From positions 1 to 37,993 of the forward strand of contig WGMO01000029.1 in assembly GCA_016125075.1 (NCBI GenBank): DNA of 37,993 bases, in the 5' to 3' direction. Source of the stretch: Terrimonas sp. GTDB taxonomy: Bacteria > Bacteroidota > Bacteroidia > Chitinophagales > Chitinophagaceae. The notes beneath the pieces are model-generated. The model was not told where the DNA came from and did no database searches. It saw only the letters and a program-made list of their open reading frames with translations. Positions 7,445 to 16,983 of this stretch are shown here, piece by piece; the first letter of the stretch is position 1; every line of letters starts with the position of its first letter. Position numbers and translations under genes: made by a program.

Positions 7445-10408
7445 ATGCGAATAATCAGAAAAATTATTGCCTTCACTGCTTTTCTTACCCTTTGTCAAAT
7501 ACCTTTCCAATCCTTCTGCCAGCTGGGAATTTCATTTGACATTAAGAAACCCCGTGAATATGAGGACCGTATCCTCCAGTCTGAAAAGACTGGGGAAAAA
7601 AAATTTACCACCCCCCGGCGCTTCATCCAAAACACGGTAACACATTATAATTATTTTTTCAATGCCAATAATACTCTTAACGAGATCATCGAACAGGCCA
7701 AGATGCAGAACCAGGATGACTTTACGCAACTGCTTGCCTTTTATAACTATAGCCTTGACAATACCTCAAAAAACACACAGCAGCTTGATTCTGTCATCTA
7801 CAAATCCACCACCGGGCTTGTTTTGCACGACCTGCGGAACGACTGGGCCGACAACCTCTATCTGCTGATCGGGGCCGCTTATTATTTGCGCAAAGACTTT
7901 GATTCCGCTTTTCTTACTTTCCAGTTTATCAATTATGCTTTTGCAAAAAAGGAAAAAGACGGCTATTACCAGACAATTGGTAGCCGGTTGGACGGGAACA
8001 GTGCTGTATCCATATCCACCAGGGAAAAAACCAGCCTGACCAAAAAAATATTTTCAGAACCTCCCAGCAGAAATGATGCCTTTATCTGGCAGATCCGGAC
8101 TTTCATTGCCATGGACGCCTATGCTGAAGCGGCCAGCCTGATCGTTACTTTAAAGTATGATCCGAAATTCCCGTCGCGGCTGCAAAAAGACCTGGCCGAG
8201 GTTCAGGCGCTATGGTATTATAAACAGCATTCCTACGACAGTGCCGCTGCCTACCTCGAAAAGGCATTGGGCAATGCACCCACAAAAAGTGAAAAGACCC
8301 GGTGGGAATACCTGACCGCCCAACTGTATGAAATCAGCAAGGGGTATGAAAAGTCAAAAGAATATTATGAAAAAGTGATCAGCCATACCACCGACCCGGT
8401 CATGGAGATTTATGCCCGGCTCAATGCGATCAGGATGAATATAGAAGGCGGCGAAAACTACATCGACCGTAATATCGCCGACTTAAAAAAGATGGCCAAA
8501 AAAGACAAGTATGCCGACTACAGGGATATCATCTATTTCACGATTGGACAGATGGAACTAGACAGGGGCAATTTTGATGCGGCCGAACAAAGTATCCTGA
8601 AAAGCACAAGCTTTGCCAGCAATAACGAAGCCCAGCGAAACAAGGCCTTCCTTTTATTGGGGGAAATGGCCTATAACCAAAAAAAATACCGGCTGGCATC
8701 TGGTTATTATGACAGCCTCAAACTTACGGACCCTTCGCTGCGTGATGGCAACCGATTAATGACCCGAAGGGATAACCTCAAATCAATTGCCACCCCTATT
8801 GATATCATCGAAAGACAGGACAGCCTGCTTCGGATTGCAGCCCTCCCGGAAATTGAAAGGACGGATTATGTGAAAAAACTGGTCAAACAATTAAGAAAAC
8901 AACAGGGTCTGAAAGATGATGATAAAAGTATTTCTTCTTTCCTGCCTTCCACCCCCTCCGCTGACCTGTTTAACCCGGGCTCCTCAAAAGGCGAATGGTA
9001 TTTTTATAATCTCAATTTGAGGACGAAAGGGGCTACCGCTTTTAAAACCAAATGGGGTAACCGGTCGAATGTTGACAACTGGCGAAGGATCACTGCTGTA
9101 AATGCTACTGCGCAACAAAATCTCAATAATGACAGGTCAAATATAGCAGCCGATGTGACCCCCGAGAAGCAGGAAATCAGTTTTGAGGCCCTGTACAATA
9201 ACCTGCCCCTGACCGCCGAACAACTGGCCATTACCAATGATTCAATCAGTAATGCCCTGTTTGACCTGGGTAAAGGATATGCCGAAAAAATAGAAGATTG
9301 CGAATATGCCATTTCCACCCTGGAATCACTGAGGATCCGGTATCCGCAATTCCCAAAAATGGACCAGGCCTTATTTACACTTTATTACTGTTACACAAAA
9401 ACCGGCAACACTGATAAGGCCGCTGCAATTAAAAAAATAATGAATGATCAGTTTGGTGACAGCCGTTTGACATCAATTGTTACCACAGGTAAGGACCCAG
9501 GCATGAAGAATGATACGGAGAATCCCGCTATCAATGCCATCTATGAAAAGATTTATGATCTCTTTATTGAAGGCAGTTTCCCCGAAGCTATCCAACAGAA
9601 AAAAGCTGCCGATAGCCTTTATGGTTCAAACTACTGGTCGCCGCAATTGCTCTACATCGAAGCAGTTTATCATATCAAACAAAGAGAAGATAAACCCGCA
9701 TTTGAAGCCTTGCAGAACATTGTTTCAAAATACCCCGATCACCCGCTTGCCGAAAAGGCCCGCACACTCATTGACGTACTGGGCCGCAGGAAAGAAATTG
9801 AAGAAGAACTGAAAAACCTGGAAATTGAACCCCAAACTGCTGATTCGTCTGCGCTGGTGACCCAGGGTATCAATAACCCCATGACCAGCCCTGTAAATAA
9901 CGATAGTGTCAAAATGATCAATCCCGGTCAGCAAAAGACCGATTCTATAATAAAGCCCGGGGACAAAATCACAGATACCCTTGTTGCTGCAAAAACCAAT
10001 ATAAACAAACAGGCTGTCACAACTGCCTATAACGCCAATACCGGCGCTCCGCATTTTGTGCTTATCATATTAAATAAGGTAGACAAGGTATGGGGAAATG
10101 AAGCCATCAACGCATTCCAGCGTTATAACAGGGAAAAAACGGTAACCCAAAAACTAACAGCTTCCCTGGTTGACCTTGATGCCGAAAACAAATTACTGCT
10201 CATCGGGAATTTTGACAATGCAGAGGCTGCCATTCAGTATGTCAGTGATGCAAAACCGATAGCAGCCACGAGAATTGTACCCTGGCTCACCGCTACGAAA
10301 TATTCATTTTCTGTGATTAGTGAATCCAACCTGGAATTATTGGAAGAAAAAAAGAATATTACTGAATATCAAATGTTTATACACAGCTTATTCCCGGGTA
10401 AATTTTAA
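7445..10408 (+). CDS. Large TPR protein, PorW/SprE-like (type IX secretion and gliding)
   Basis: A 987-residue exported protein with a signal peptide at residues 1-25. There is no clear lipobox: Cys25 in QSFCQ lacks the usual small residues, whereas the SprE/PorW proteins I know of are lipoproteins. The middle (about 120-450 and 590-790) is made of tetratricopeptide-like helical repeats, for example YDSAAAYLEKALGNAP and FDAAEQSILKSTSFA. A low-complexity Asn/Thr/Asp-rich linker follows at about 800-870. The C-terminal domain begins at HFVLIILNKVDK and ends in MFIHSLFPGKF. The architecture agrees with PorW/SprE, which links energy-driven parts of the type IX system to the translocon. It is followed by PBP1A. 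Confidence 0.7.
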   Translation: MRIIRKIIAFTAFLTLCQIPFQSFCQLGISFDIKKPREYEDRILQSEKTGEKKFTTPRRFIQNTVTHYNYFFNANNTLNEIIEQAKMQNQDDFTQLLAFYNYSLDNTSKNTQQLDSVIYKSTTGLVLHDLRNDWADNLYLLIGAAYYLRKDFDSAFLTFQFINYAFAKKEKDGYYQTIGSRLDGNSAVSISTREKTSLTKKIFSEPPSRNDAFIWQIRTFIAMDAYAEAASLIVTLKYDPKFPSRLQKDLAEVQALWYYKQHSYDSAAAYLEKALGNAPTKSEKTRWEYLTAQLYEISKGYEKSKEYYEKVISHTTDPVMEIYARLNAIRMNIEGGENYIDRNIADLKKMAKKDKYADYRDIIYFTIGQMELDRGNFDAAEQSILKSTSFASNNEAQRNKAFLLLGEMAYNQKKYRLASGYYDSLKLTDPSLRDGNRLMTRRDNLKSIATPIDIIERQDSLLRIAALPEIERTDYVKKLVKQLRKQQGLKDDDKSISSFLPSTPSADLFNPGSSKGEWYFYNLNLRTKGATAFKTKWGNRSNVDNWRRITAVNATAQQNLNNDRSNIAADVTPEKQEISFEALYNNLPLTAEQLAITNDSISNALFDLGKGYAEKIEDCEYAISTLESLRIRYPQFPKMDQALFTLYYCYTKTGNTDKAAAIKKIMNDQFGDSRLTSIVTTGKDPGMKNDTENPAINAIYEKIYDLFIEGSFPEAIQQKKAADSLYGSNYWSPQLLYIEAVYHIKQREDKPAFEALQNIVSKYPDHPLAEKARTLIDVLGRRKEIEEELKNLEIEPQTADSSALVTQGINNPMTSPVNNDSVKMINPGQQKTDSIIKPGDKITDTLVAAKTNINKQAVTTAYNANTGAPHFVLIILNKVDKVWGNEAINAFQRYNREKTVTQKLTASLVDLDAENKLLLIGNFDNAEAAIQYVSDAKPIAATRIVPWLTATKYSFSVISESNLELLEEKKNITEYQMFIHSLFPGKF

Positions 10409-10442
10409 GAGTTTCTTTTCTTCTTAAACAGGTCGCTTTTGT

Positions 10443-10450
10443 TAGCTTTG
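10443..10450 (+). promoter_or_regulatory. Candidate -7 element of the PBP1A gene
   Basis: TAGCTTTG matches TAnnTTTG 46 bp before the PBP1A ATG and just after the stop codon of the TPR gene, so PBP1A may have its own promoter. No TTTG at the expected -33 spacing. Confidence 0.5.
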
Positions 10451-10496
10451 AGAAATTTACCGGTGGTTTGGCCGGAATTGAAAAACCTATAACACC

Positions 10497-12926
10497 ATGA
10501 AACGCTCCGTAAGGATCTTTTGGAAATTATTCTTTGTTGGATTCCTGGCCCTGGTTGTATTGATCTTGACTGTGAATTTTGGTGTATGGGGCAAAATGCC
10601 TTCCATCACAGAACTGGAGAACCCGACCATTCTCCAGGCTTCTGAGGTATATGCAGATGATGGGACACTGATGGGCAAGTATTACCTCGAAAGAGGAAAC
10701 AGGACCAATGTTCAGTATAAGGATATCTCCCCCTATGTGATCAATGCCCTTGTGTCCACCGAAGATGAGCGGTTTTATAGCCATTCAGGTATTGATTTCA
10801 AGAGAACGATCAGTGCTGTGGCCCACCTGGGTCAGAACGGCGGAGCCAGTACCATCACCCAGCAATTGGCACTTAACCTTTTTAACAGCAGATCCTCCAA
10901 CCCCTTTATGCGGTTGATCCAGAAATTACAGGAATGGATCATTGCCATCAAACTGGAAAGAAATTTCACTAAAGAAGAGATACTGGCCCTGTACCTGAAT
11001 GCTGTCTCTTTCAGCGAAAACACTTATGGCATCCGCAGTGCTTCGCGCACATTTTTCCAGAAAGAACCGGATCAGTTGAATATTGAAGAAGCAGCCCTCC
11101 TGGTCGGCATGGTAAATGCCCCCAGCCTGTTTAACCCGCGGCGCAACCCAAAAGCTTCCCGCGACAGGCGAAATGTCGTGATCAACCAAATGGTAAGGAA
11201 CAAGAAGATCGACCCGGAGCTTGCGGCCAAACTGAAACAGACCCCCATTAAGTTAAACTTCAGGAAACTGGACCAGAATACCGGGTATGCCCCCTACTTC
11301 AGGGAAATCCTACGGGAAGATGTGAAATCCATTCTCAAGGATATAAAAAAACCCGATGGAGGGAGCTATAATATTTATTCCGATGCATTAAAGATCTATA
11401 CCACCATCAATCCAAGGATGCAGGAATATGCCGAAGAAGCAGTAGCATCGCATATGCCCACGATGCAGAAAATTCTTGAATCTACGGCTAAGATAAAAAA
11501 CGGTAGTATCTGGAAAGGGTTTGATAATGTTGTGGAAGCCGCCATGAAACAAAGTGACCGATGGGCAGCCATGAAGGACGAAGGTTATACCGAAAAAGAG
11601 ATCCGCAGGGCCTTTACCCAAAAAACACCAATGAAAGTTTTTGCCTGGAATAAGGACCGGGAAAAGGATACGGTGATGACCCCTATTGACTCCATCAAAT
11701 ATCAGCACCAGATCATGCAGTCTTCTTTTATGGCCATGGACCCGGTTACCGGTGAAGTAAAAGCCTGGGTGGGTGGTGTAAATTTCAAGACTTTCAAATA
11801 TGACCATGTCAACATAAAAACGAAACGACAGGTAGGTTCCTCCATCAAACCACTTTTGTATACACAAGCCATGGAAGAAAGGGGCTTTAACGAAATGACA
11901 GAATGCGAAAGGGTGGCCCAGTATTTCCCCGGGCAGGGTTGGGTGCCTGCCGGCAAAGGAGGTAAAGAAGGTACGATCAGTTTTGCAGGAGCCCTGGCCT
12001 TCTCCGACAACTATGCTTCTGCATTTGTGATGAAAGCAGTGGAGCCCGGTCCCTTTGCAGATTTTATTTCGCGTTTAAATATTCCTACCAATATCGGTCC
12101 CCACCCTTCCAATGCACTGGGCGCCTGCGACCTTTCGATGTTTGAAATGCTGTGGGCCTATACCATTTTTGCCGGCAGGGGATTTTCAACAAAACCCTAT
12201 TATATTTCCCGGATTGAAGACCGCAATGGCAATGTGATCAAACGATTTGATTATTCGGTAAACCGAAAGGAGGCAATCAGTGAAGGAACCGCATACCGGA
12301 TGGCCAGGATGATGCAGGGCACGGTCGATTTCGGAACGGCAGCGGGTCTGCGCAACAGGATCGGTGTGGCAGAACTGGGTGGTAAAACTGGGACGACCAA
12401 TGATAACACGGATGCCTGGTTCATGGGCTATACCCCGCAACTGGAAGCCGGGGTATGGGTAGGTTGTGATGACCGGTTTATCCGATTAAATAAAAATGAT
12501 GCAAGGGGTTATGGTGGTTATGCCGCAAGACCGATCTGGGAATACTTCTTTAAAAAAGTGTTGGCGGATAAAAAGCTCGGGTATGATAAAAATGCAAAGT
12601 TCTCCAAACCGGCAAACCTTGATTATGATATGAACAGTGCAGGATATATCAATGAGGAATACGTGGCCGAGCCGGGCGCAGAAGGCAACAATGTAGGTGC
12701 CGGACCGGCATCCGGATTTGAAATACTGGAAAACAACGAGAATATATTTCCGGATTCAAAGCCCATTGAAGATGATATTAACGCAAAAAAAGATTCGATA
12801 CCCAAAGCAGTGATGCCAAAAAAGAACGGAAGCGATCCAAAGATCGGGGAGGCTAAACCTACGGATGATAAAAAGAAAAAAGGCCTCCTGCAAAAGATAT
12901 TCGGGAAGAAAGAAAATAACCAGTAA
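10497..12926 (+). CDS. mrcA: Penicillin-binding protein 1A, bifunctional peptidoglycan synthase
   Basis: An 809-residue class A PBP that polymerises glycan strands from lipid II and crosslinks stem peptides at the outer face of the inner membrane. One membrane anchor is at residues 9-29. The GT51 glycosyltransferase domain covers about 50-225, with catalytic Glu89 in STEDERFYSH and GASTITQQLALN at 116-127. The transpeptidase domain has all three motifs: SxxK at 448-451 (nucleophile Ser448), SDN at 503-505 and KTG at 630-632. The tail after 740 is Lys- and Asp-rich and probably disordered. It follows the TPR gene by 88 bp and is convergent with the TlpA-like gene with only 2 bp between stops. 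Confidence 0.96.
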   Translation: MKRSVRIFWKLFFVGFLALVVLILTVNFGVWGKMPSITELENPTILQASEVYADDGTLMGKYYLERGNRTNVQYKDISPYVINALVSTEDERFYSHSGIDFKRTISAVAHLGQNGGASTITQQLALNLFNSRSSNPFMRLIQKLQEWIIAIKLERNFTKEEILALYLNAVSFSENTYGIRSASRTFFQKEPDQLNIEEAALLVGMVNAPSLFNPRRNPKASRDRRNVVINQMVRNKKIDPELAAKLKQTPIKLNFRKLDQNTGYAPYFREILREDVKSILKDIKKPDGGSYNIYSDALKIYTTINPRMQEYAEEAVASHMPTMQKILESTAKIKNGSIWKGFDNVVEAAMKQSDRWAAMKDEGYTEKEIRRAFTQKTPMKVFAWNKDREKDTVMTPIDSIKYQHQIMQSSFMAMDPVTGEVKAWVGGVNFKTFKYDHVNIKTKRQVGSSIKPLLYTQAMEERGFNEMTECERVAQYFPGQGWVPAGKGGKEGTISFAGALAFSDNYASAFVMKAVEPGPFADFISRLNIPTNIGPHPSNALGACDLSMFEMLWAYTIFAGRGFSTKPYYISRIEDRNGNVIKRFDYSVNRKEAISEGTAYRMARMMQGTVDFGTAAGLRNRIGVAELGGKTGTTNDNTDAWFMGYTPQLEAGVWVGCDDRFIRLNKNDARGYGGYAARPIWEYFFKKVLADKKLGYDKNAKFSKPANLDYDMNSAGYINEEYVAEPGAEGNNVGAGPASGFEILENNENIFPDSKPIEDDINAKKDSIPKAVMPKKNGSDPKIGEAKPTDDKKKKGLLQKIFGKKENNQ

Positions 12927-12928
12927 AC

Positions 12929-14158
12929 TTATTCTGCCTGTAAACGATCGATGGTCTCCTGGAATTCTTTTTTGTACGCTTCGAAATATTCTCCGCTGCC
13001 GGGACCATAAAATCCGGTATGGATGCTTTTCACATTTCCATCCCTCCCGATAAAGATAGTAGTGGGATACACTGAAATCTTATTTAACTGGGGTAATGAT
13101 TTTTCCGTCTTTAAACTGTCTGACACCGAAACACCGGTGATCAGCATCGGGTATTGCACATCAAATGCTTTCTGAAATTTCCTTAAGCTTTTTTGCGACC
13201 TTTCAAAATCTTCCGAATATTCATAAGCGAGGGCAATGACCTCGATTCCCTCTTTTTGATGCTTGTTATAATAGTCGCTCAGGAACTTAGTCTCGTCCAT
13301 ACAATTAGGACACCAGCTACCCATCAATTGTATCACCACTATTTTTCCTGAAAACTGTGGATCCCGCAGGGAAACAACATTTCCATTAATATCCTTGAAG
13401 CTAAAGTCTAGCCGGCTATAACCATCCTTCAGATCCGTGGGTGAAATTTCGGGCGGCAGGGCCGATGCATTCTTTTCGGCCACCCATTCCTCAACCCCTG
13501 CAAAACCAGAATAAAAAACACCTTTGAGCAAACGGTCACCCAGCAATTTTCCCGCAAACATATAGGCATGCGCACCATCAAATGTGGAAAGTTTCAGGGA
13601 GTCGCCGGAAACTATCCCTTCGAGATACCGGTAATCACCGGAAGGAGTGATAACAGTTCCGGTGAGCCTGTTGCCTTTCTGCACTAATTCAGCTAGTGCC
13701 TTTCTTGTATACCCTGTAGTATTACGGGTCAGTTCCATCTCCCACTTTCCGCTGATATTCGCCATGGCATCGCCTCCGCTTTCGGAGAACCGGTACGACT
13801 GGTTGGGGTAAGCATAAAAATCCCAGCGTTGTGTGGCCCCTGCAGTGCCCTTTATCCAATTCCCTTTTAAGGAACCATCTTTTTGTAAGGCGGAGATAAA
13901 ATAAGATTCAAAAAATGGCATGTTGAAATTGACAGAATCTTTTTTGAATACGATATCCCGGATGGGAATTGACTCCCGGTCATTGAGAATAAACAGGTCC
14001 CGGTGGTTCTTCACCCGCATATTAAAAATGATGGGATTGCCGTCCTCCCGGATGATAAAGGCCCGCCAAATTCCATTTTTCATCTGGGCAGGCTGGGCAT
14101 TTGCACCCTGCTGAAGCCCGATTAAAAACAAAAAAAGTAAGTATGTAAAAATCTTCAT
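12929..14158 (-). CDS. TlpA-like thioredoxin-fold lipid-free exported protein
   Basis: A 409-residue protein when started at the ATG at 14158, which puts the signal peptide MKIFTYLLFLFLIGLQQGANA at the N-terminus; an upstream ATG at 14173 adds five residues before it. The first two thirds are beta-rich with repeated GTVITPSG/GIVSGD-type strands and no motif that I recognise. The last third (about 265-405) is a TlpA/ResA-like thioredoxin fold with the redox motif WCPNC, followed by YPTTIFIGRDG containing the cis-proline. It probably reduces or isomerises thiols in the periplasm. It lies 86 bp downstream of the threonine dehydrogenase gene on the same strand. Confidence 0.88.
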   Translation of the reverse strand: MKIFTYLLFLFLIGLQQGANAQPAQMKNGIWRAFIIREDGNPIIFNMRVKNHRDLFILNDRESIPIRDIVFKKDSVNFNMPFFESYFISALQKDGSLKGNWIKGTAGATQRWDFYAYPNQSYRFSESGGDAMANISGKWEMELTRNTTGYTRKALAELVQKGNRLTGTVITPSGDYRYLEGIVSGDSLKLSTFDGAHAYMFAGKLLGDRLLKGVFYSGFAGVEEWVAEKNASALPPEISPTDLKDGYSRLDFSFKDINGNVVSLRDPQFSGKIVVIQLMGSWCPNCMDETKFLSDYYNKHQKEGIEVIALAYEYSEDFERSQKSLRKFQKAFDVQYPMLITGVSVSDSLKTEKSLPQLNKISVYPTTIFIGRDGNVKSIHTGFYGPGSGEYFEAYKKEFQETIDRLQAE

Positions 14159-14244
14159 GCCTGCAAGATGCATAATTTCAGGTAAGAAACCCTGTCATTG
14201 GGGTGACGAAACGGAAAGCGTTCAATATTTTAACATACCGAAAA

Positions 14245-15192
14245 TCATTTTCCCTGCAGGTTCTGGATCATATCCTTTGTCATGGCAGGAAGATCATATT
14301 CATGTTGCCAGCCCCAATCATTTCTGGCAACGGTATCATCGATACTCTGTGGCCAGCTTTCGGCAATGGCCTGCCGGTAGTCGGGCTGATACCTGATTTT
14401 GAAATCCGGCAGGTACCGGGTTATTTCTGCAGCGATCTCTTTCGGTGAAAAACTGATACCGGAAACATTATAGGAAGTGCGGATGGTGATTGTATCGGCA
14501 GGCGCCTCCATCAATTCGATGGTAGCCCTGATCGCATCGGGCATATACATCATCGGCAGGTAGGTATCTTCCTTTAAAAAACATTCATAGTGGCCCTCCT
14601 CCAATGCTTCATGAAAGATTTCAACTGCATAATCGGTTGTACCGCCACCGGGTGCAGATTTATAGGAGATCAATCCCGGATACCGGATACTTCTTATATC
14701 CACCCCGAAACGTTGATGAAAATAATTACACCAGAACTCGCCTGCATACTTACTGATACCATACACTGTCGTGGGTTCAATGATCGTTTGCTGCGGACAT
14801 TGCTGTTTGGGGGAAGTGGGTCCAAAAACGGCAATGGAGGAAGGCCAGTACACTTTCATGATATTCTCTTCCCTGGCAATGTCCAGTACATTCAAGAGCC
14901 CCGTCATGTTGAGGTTCCAGGCCAGGTTGGGATTCTTTTCGCCTGTTGCGGACAGTATCGCTGCCAGTAAGTAAATCTGTGTGATATTCTGACGGATCAC
15001 CTGTACATGGAGCATCTCCTTGTTCATCACATCCAGGCTAACATATGGCCCTGTGCCTTCCAATAAAGGATTCTGTTCCCGTAAGTCTGAAGCCACCACA
15101 TTGGCATTCCCATAAATTTTACGCAGGGCAAGCGTGAGTTCCACCCCAATCTGACCGGATGCACCTATAACGAGTATCTTATCTTTTATCAT
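14245..15192 (-). CDS. L-threonine 3-dehydrogenase, SDR (epimerase-like) type
   Basis: A 315-residue extended short-chain dehydrogenase. The NAD-binding motif GASGQIG is at residues 10-16 and the catalytic Tyr144 and Lys148 are in YGISK. SIAVFGPTSP and RYPGLISYKSAPGGGTTDYAV match the SDR-type threonine dehydrogenases known from Bacteroidota and animals, which oxidise L-threonine to 2-amino-3-ketobutyrate, split afterwards to glycine and acetyl-CoA. The family was long annotated as a UDP-sugar epimerase, and that remains the alternative; the GGGTTDYAV stretch favours threonine dehydrogenase. It is the last gene of the kdsA operon, 44 bp after the phosphatase, with no obvious metabolic link to Kdo. 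Confidence 0.85.
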   Translation of the reverse strand: MIKDKILVIGASGQIGVELTLALRKIYGNANVVASDLREQNPLLEGTGPYVSLDVMNKEMLHVQVIRQNITQIYLLAAILSATGEKNPNLAWNLNMTGLLNVLDIAREENIMKVYWPSSIAVFGPTSPKQQCPQQTIIEPTTVYGISKYAGEFWCNYFHQRFGVDIRSIRYPGLISYKSAPGGGTTDYAVEIFHEALEEGHYECFLKEDTYLPMMYMPDAIRATIELMEAPADTITIRTSYNVSGISFSPKEIAAEITRYLPDFKIRYQPDYRQAIAESWPQSIDDTVARNDWGWQHEYDLPAMTKDMIQNLQGK

Positions 15193-15236
15193 GGATTAAT
15201 AAGGAAATATTAGGAGTTATCGTTGAAAAATCATCC

Positions 15237-15920
15237 TTAGCGCTTCACAGACCGTAGCTCATCGGATTGGAAAAATTCCGGGACCGGCTGATTCCTGGCC
15301 TGAAGATAATTTTTATATTCCAGACTATTTTGCATCCGGAAATCAATCGTTTCATTGTAAAACCCGGAAACAGCCATCAGCAGTTCCGTGGTTTCGCGCA
15401 ACCCATGTGATCCTCCCGAATACGCCGTTATGTAATCCGCCAGGTTATTTTTGTGGGCATATTCGCTGAGCAGCAATGTTTGCTGCCTGCCAATCATGAT
15501 CCTTAACCCCACCGCTTTTGCCGCAGAAAAATCCAGCACATCATCAAAAATAAAAGCAATATCCTCCGGTAAGAGCTGGGCATTGCTGCAAATATGTTCA
15601 ATTGCATTGATCTTATGTTTCACCCCAAAATACACGGCGTGAAAATGTTCCCTTTCTGCAAAAGCAAAGGATGATTCATTTCTTTCTCCGGAAATGATCG
15701 CGCAGAAGGGATTTTGCTGGTTTCGGAGATAATGGTTGAACCGCAGCAGGTTGGTGCCCATTGCATCTACTTCGCTAAATGGGCTCGATCCACTGGCATC
15801 CTTCCTGCCTTCGTTAAAAACACCATCCCAGTCAAAAACAAAGGCTTTGATATTTTTCAGTTTCTCAGCGATACCCCCTGAACTGGCAATGAACCGACCT
15901 TTGAACTGGTTTTCATCCAT
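15237..15920 (-). CDS. HAD-superfamily phosphatase, KdsC-like
   Basis: A 227-residue HAD phosphatase of the KdsC (Kdo-8-phosphate phosphatase) type. The nucleophile and acid aspartates are Asp30 and Asp32 in FDWDGV. Motif II is the serine in IISGERNE, motif III the lysine in GVKHKINAIEH, and motif IV the DD of FDDVLDFSAAKAVGL. The tail ADYITAYSGGSHGLRETTELL matches the KdsC loop that carries GG-x-x-x-x-RE. There is an extra C-terminal extension of about 35 residues after the usual end. It follows the transaldolase-CBS gene by 26 bp and kdsA lies upstream, so removal of phosphate from Kdo-8-phosphate is the likely role. Confidence 0.82.
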   Translation of the reverse strand: MDENQFKGRFIASSGGIAEKLKNIKAFVFDWDGVFNEGRKDASGSSPFSEVDAMGTNLLRFNHYLRNQQNPFCAIISGERNESSFAFAEREHFHAVYFGVKHKINAIEHICSNAQLLPEDIAFIFDDVLDFSAAKAVGLRIMIGRQQTLLLSEYAHKNNLADYITAYSGGSHGLRETTELLMAVSGFYNETIDFRMQNSLEYKNYLQARNQPVPEFFQSDELRSVKR

Positions 15921-15946
15921 AAAAAGGTGCTTTGTATAAAAAGTTA

Positions 15947-16951
15947 TTAAAGATCCTGGATATCGAGCATACCCACCGGCTTCCCGTTTTCAACCACCAA
16001 TAAAGTGTCTACCGCCGTCTGCTTAAAAATCTGCACAGCTTCATTGAGCATGGCATTGGCATCGACAGTCAGCGGGTTGGCATGACATACATCGCCTAAC
16101 TGTTTATCGAGGATATGATTGCCGTCTGATTGCAATAATCGCCGCAGGTCAGAATCCGTAAAGATCCCTTTCAGGCTGCCATCCGCATTCACAACAGCTA
16201 CGGATCCGAAACCGAATTCGGTCATTTTGATAATGGCATCTTTTAATAAAATAGTAGCCTCCACCAGCGGATTGACGGGTTTGATGGCTTCTTTGACTTT
16301 GACCGTCATCAGTTTGGTATCACGGATGAATTGTTCGGTACCCACTGTGGTAAAGTTATTCTCTGTCAGTCCGGCCATGACCTTGTAGGGAACGGTAATA
16401 GTATGAACCCCGATATTGATCGCATTCCGAACATGCTCCGCATGCCGAACAGAACTGAACATGACTTTTGTCGGGTAGTTGTATCGGTTCACTGCATTGA
16501 CACATTGTTCCACCAGGGCAATCGCATCATGACCCTGGTCCTGCAAACGGCCCACCAGCGGACATACATAAGTGGCCCCCGCCTGCATGGCCATATAAGC
16601 CTGTTGCAGGGTATATACCAGGTGGACATTCACCAGCATCCCCTTCTGCCGGAGCATATAACAGGCCCTAACCCCTTCTAAAGAAACCGGTATCTTGAAA
16701 ACCGTTTTATTGATATCAAGACCCAGGTCCAGTTGCCTTTGTGCTTCTTTGAGAATTTCTTCTGCAGAATCACCCAGGGCTTCGATTTGGAGCACCGGAA
16801 CAATCTTTGACAATTCTACGATTGTTGCATCGATATCAGCGATCCCCTCTCTTTGCATAAAAGTGGGGGTAGTCGTTAGCCCGTTTAAGAACCCGAGCTT
16901 AAAAGCCTGTTTTATTTCTTTGAGGTTGGCCGAATCAAGATATAATTCCAT
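15947..16951 (-). CDS. Transaldolase/FSA-like domain fused to a KdsD-like CBS pair
   Basis: A 334-residue two-domain protein. Residues 1-222 are a class I aldolase of the transaldolase/fructose-6-phosphate aldolase family: MELYLD with Asp6, GLTTTP at 24-29, Gln55, the Schiff-base Lys86 in FKIPVS, and Arg135. Compared with E. coli FsaA, three active-site positions differ: Asn28 is Thr28, Thr109 is His110, and Tyr131 is Leu132. Residues 225-334 are two CBS motifs with GIFTDSDLRR (262-271), which strongly resemble the CBS tail of arabinose-5-phosphate isomerase KdsD; the SIS isomerase domain is absent. It sits between kdsA and a kdsC-like gene, the expected place of KdsD. Whether it makes, uses or senses a sugar phosphate is not known. 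Confidence 0.88.
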   Translation of the reverse strand: MELYLDSANLKEIKQAFKLGFLNGLTTTPTFMQREGIADIDATIVELSKIVPVLQIEALGDSAEEILKEAQRQLDLGLDINKTVFKIPVSLEGVRACYMLRQKGMLVNVHLVYTLQQAYMAMQAGATYVCPLVGRLQDQGHDAIALVEQCVNAVNRYNYPTKVMFSSVRHAEHVRNAINIGVHTITVPYKVMAGLTENNFTTVGTEQFIRDTKLMTVKVKEAIKPVNPLVEATILLKDAIIKMTEFGFGSVAVVNADGSLKGIFTDSDLRRLLQSDGNHILDKQLGDVCHANPLTVDANAMLNEAVQIFKQTAVDTLLVVENGKPVGMLDIQDL

Positions 16952-16983
16952 AATGAGATTGTATTAGATGGTTGTATTTAGCT

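Noticed and set aside
11388-11867. 159-codon open frame opposite PBP1A
   Set aside because: Antisense to the transpeptidase region, low-quality composition, no start signal or family.
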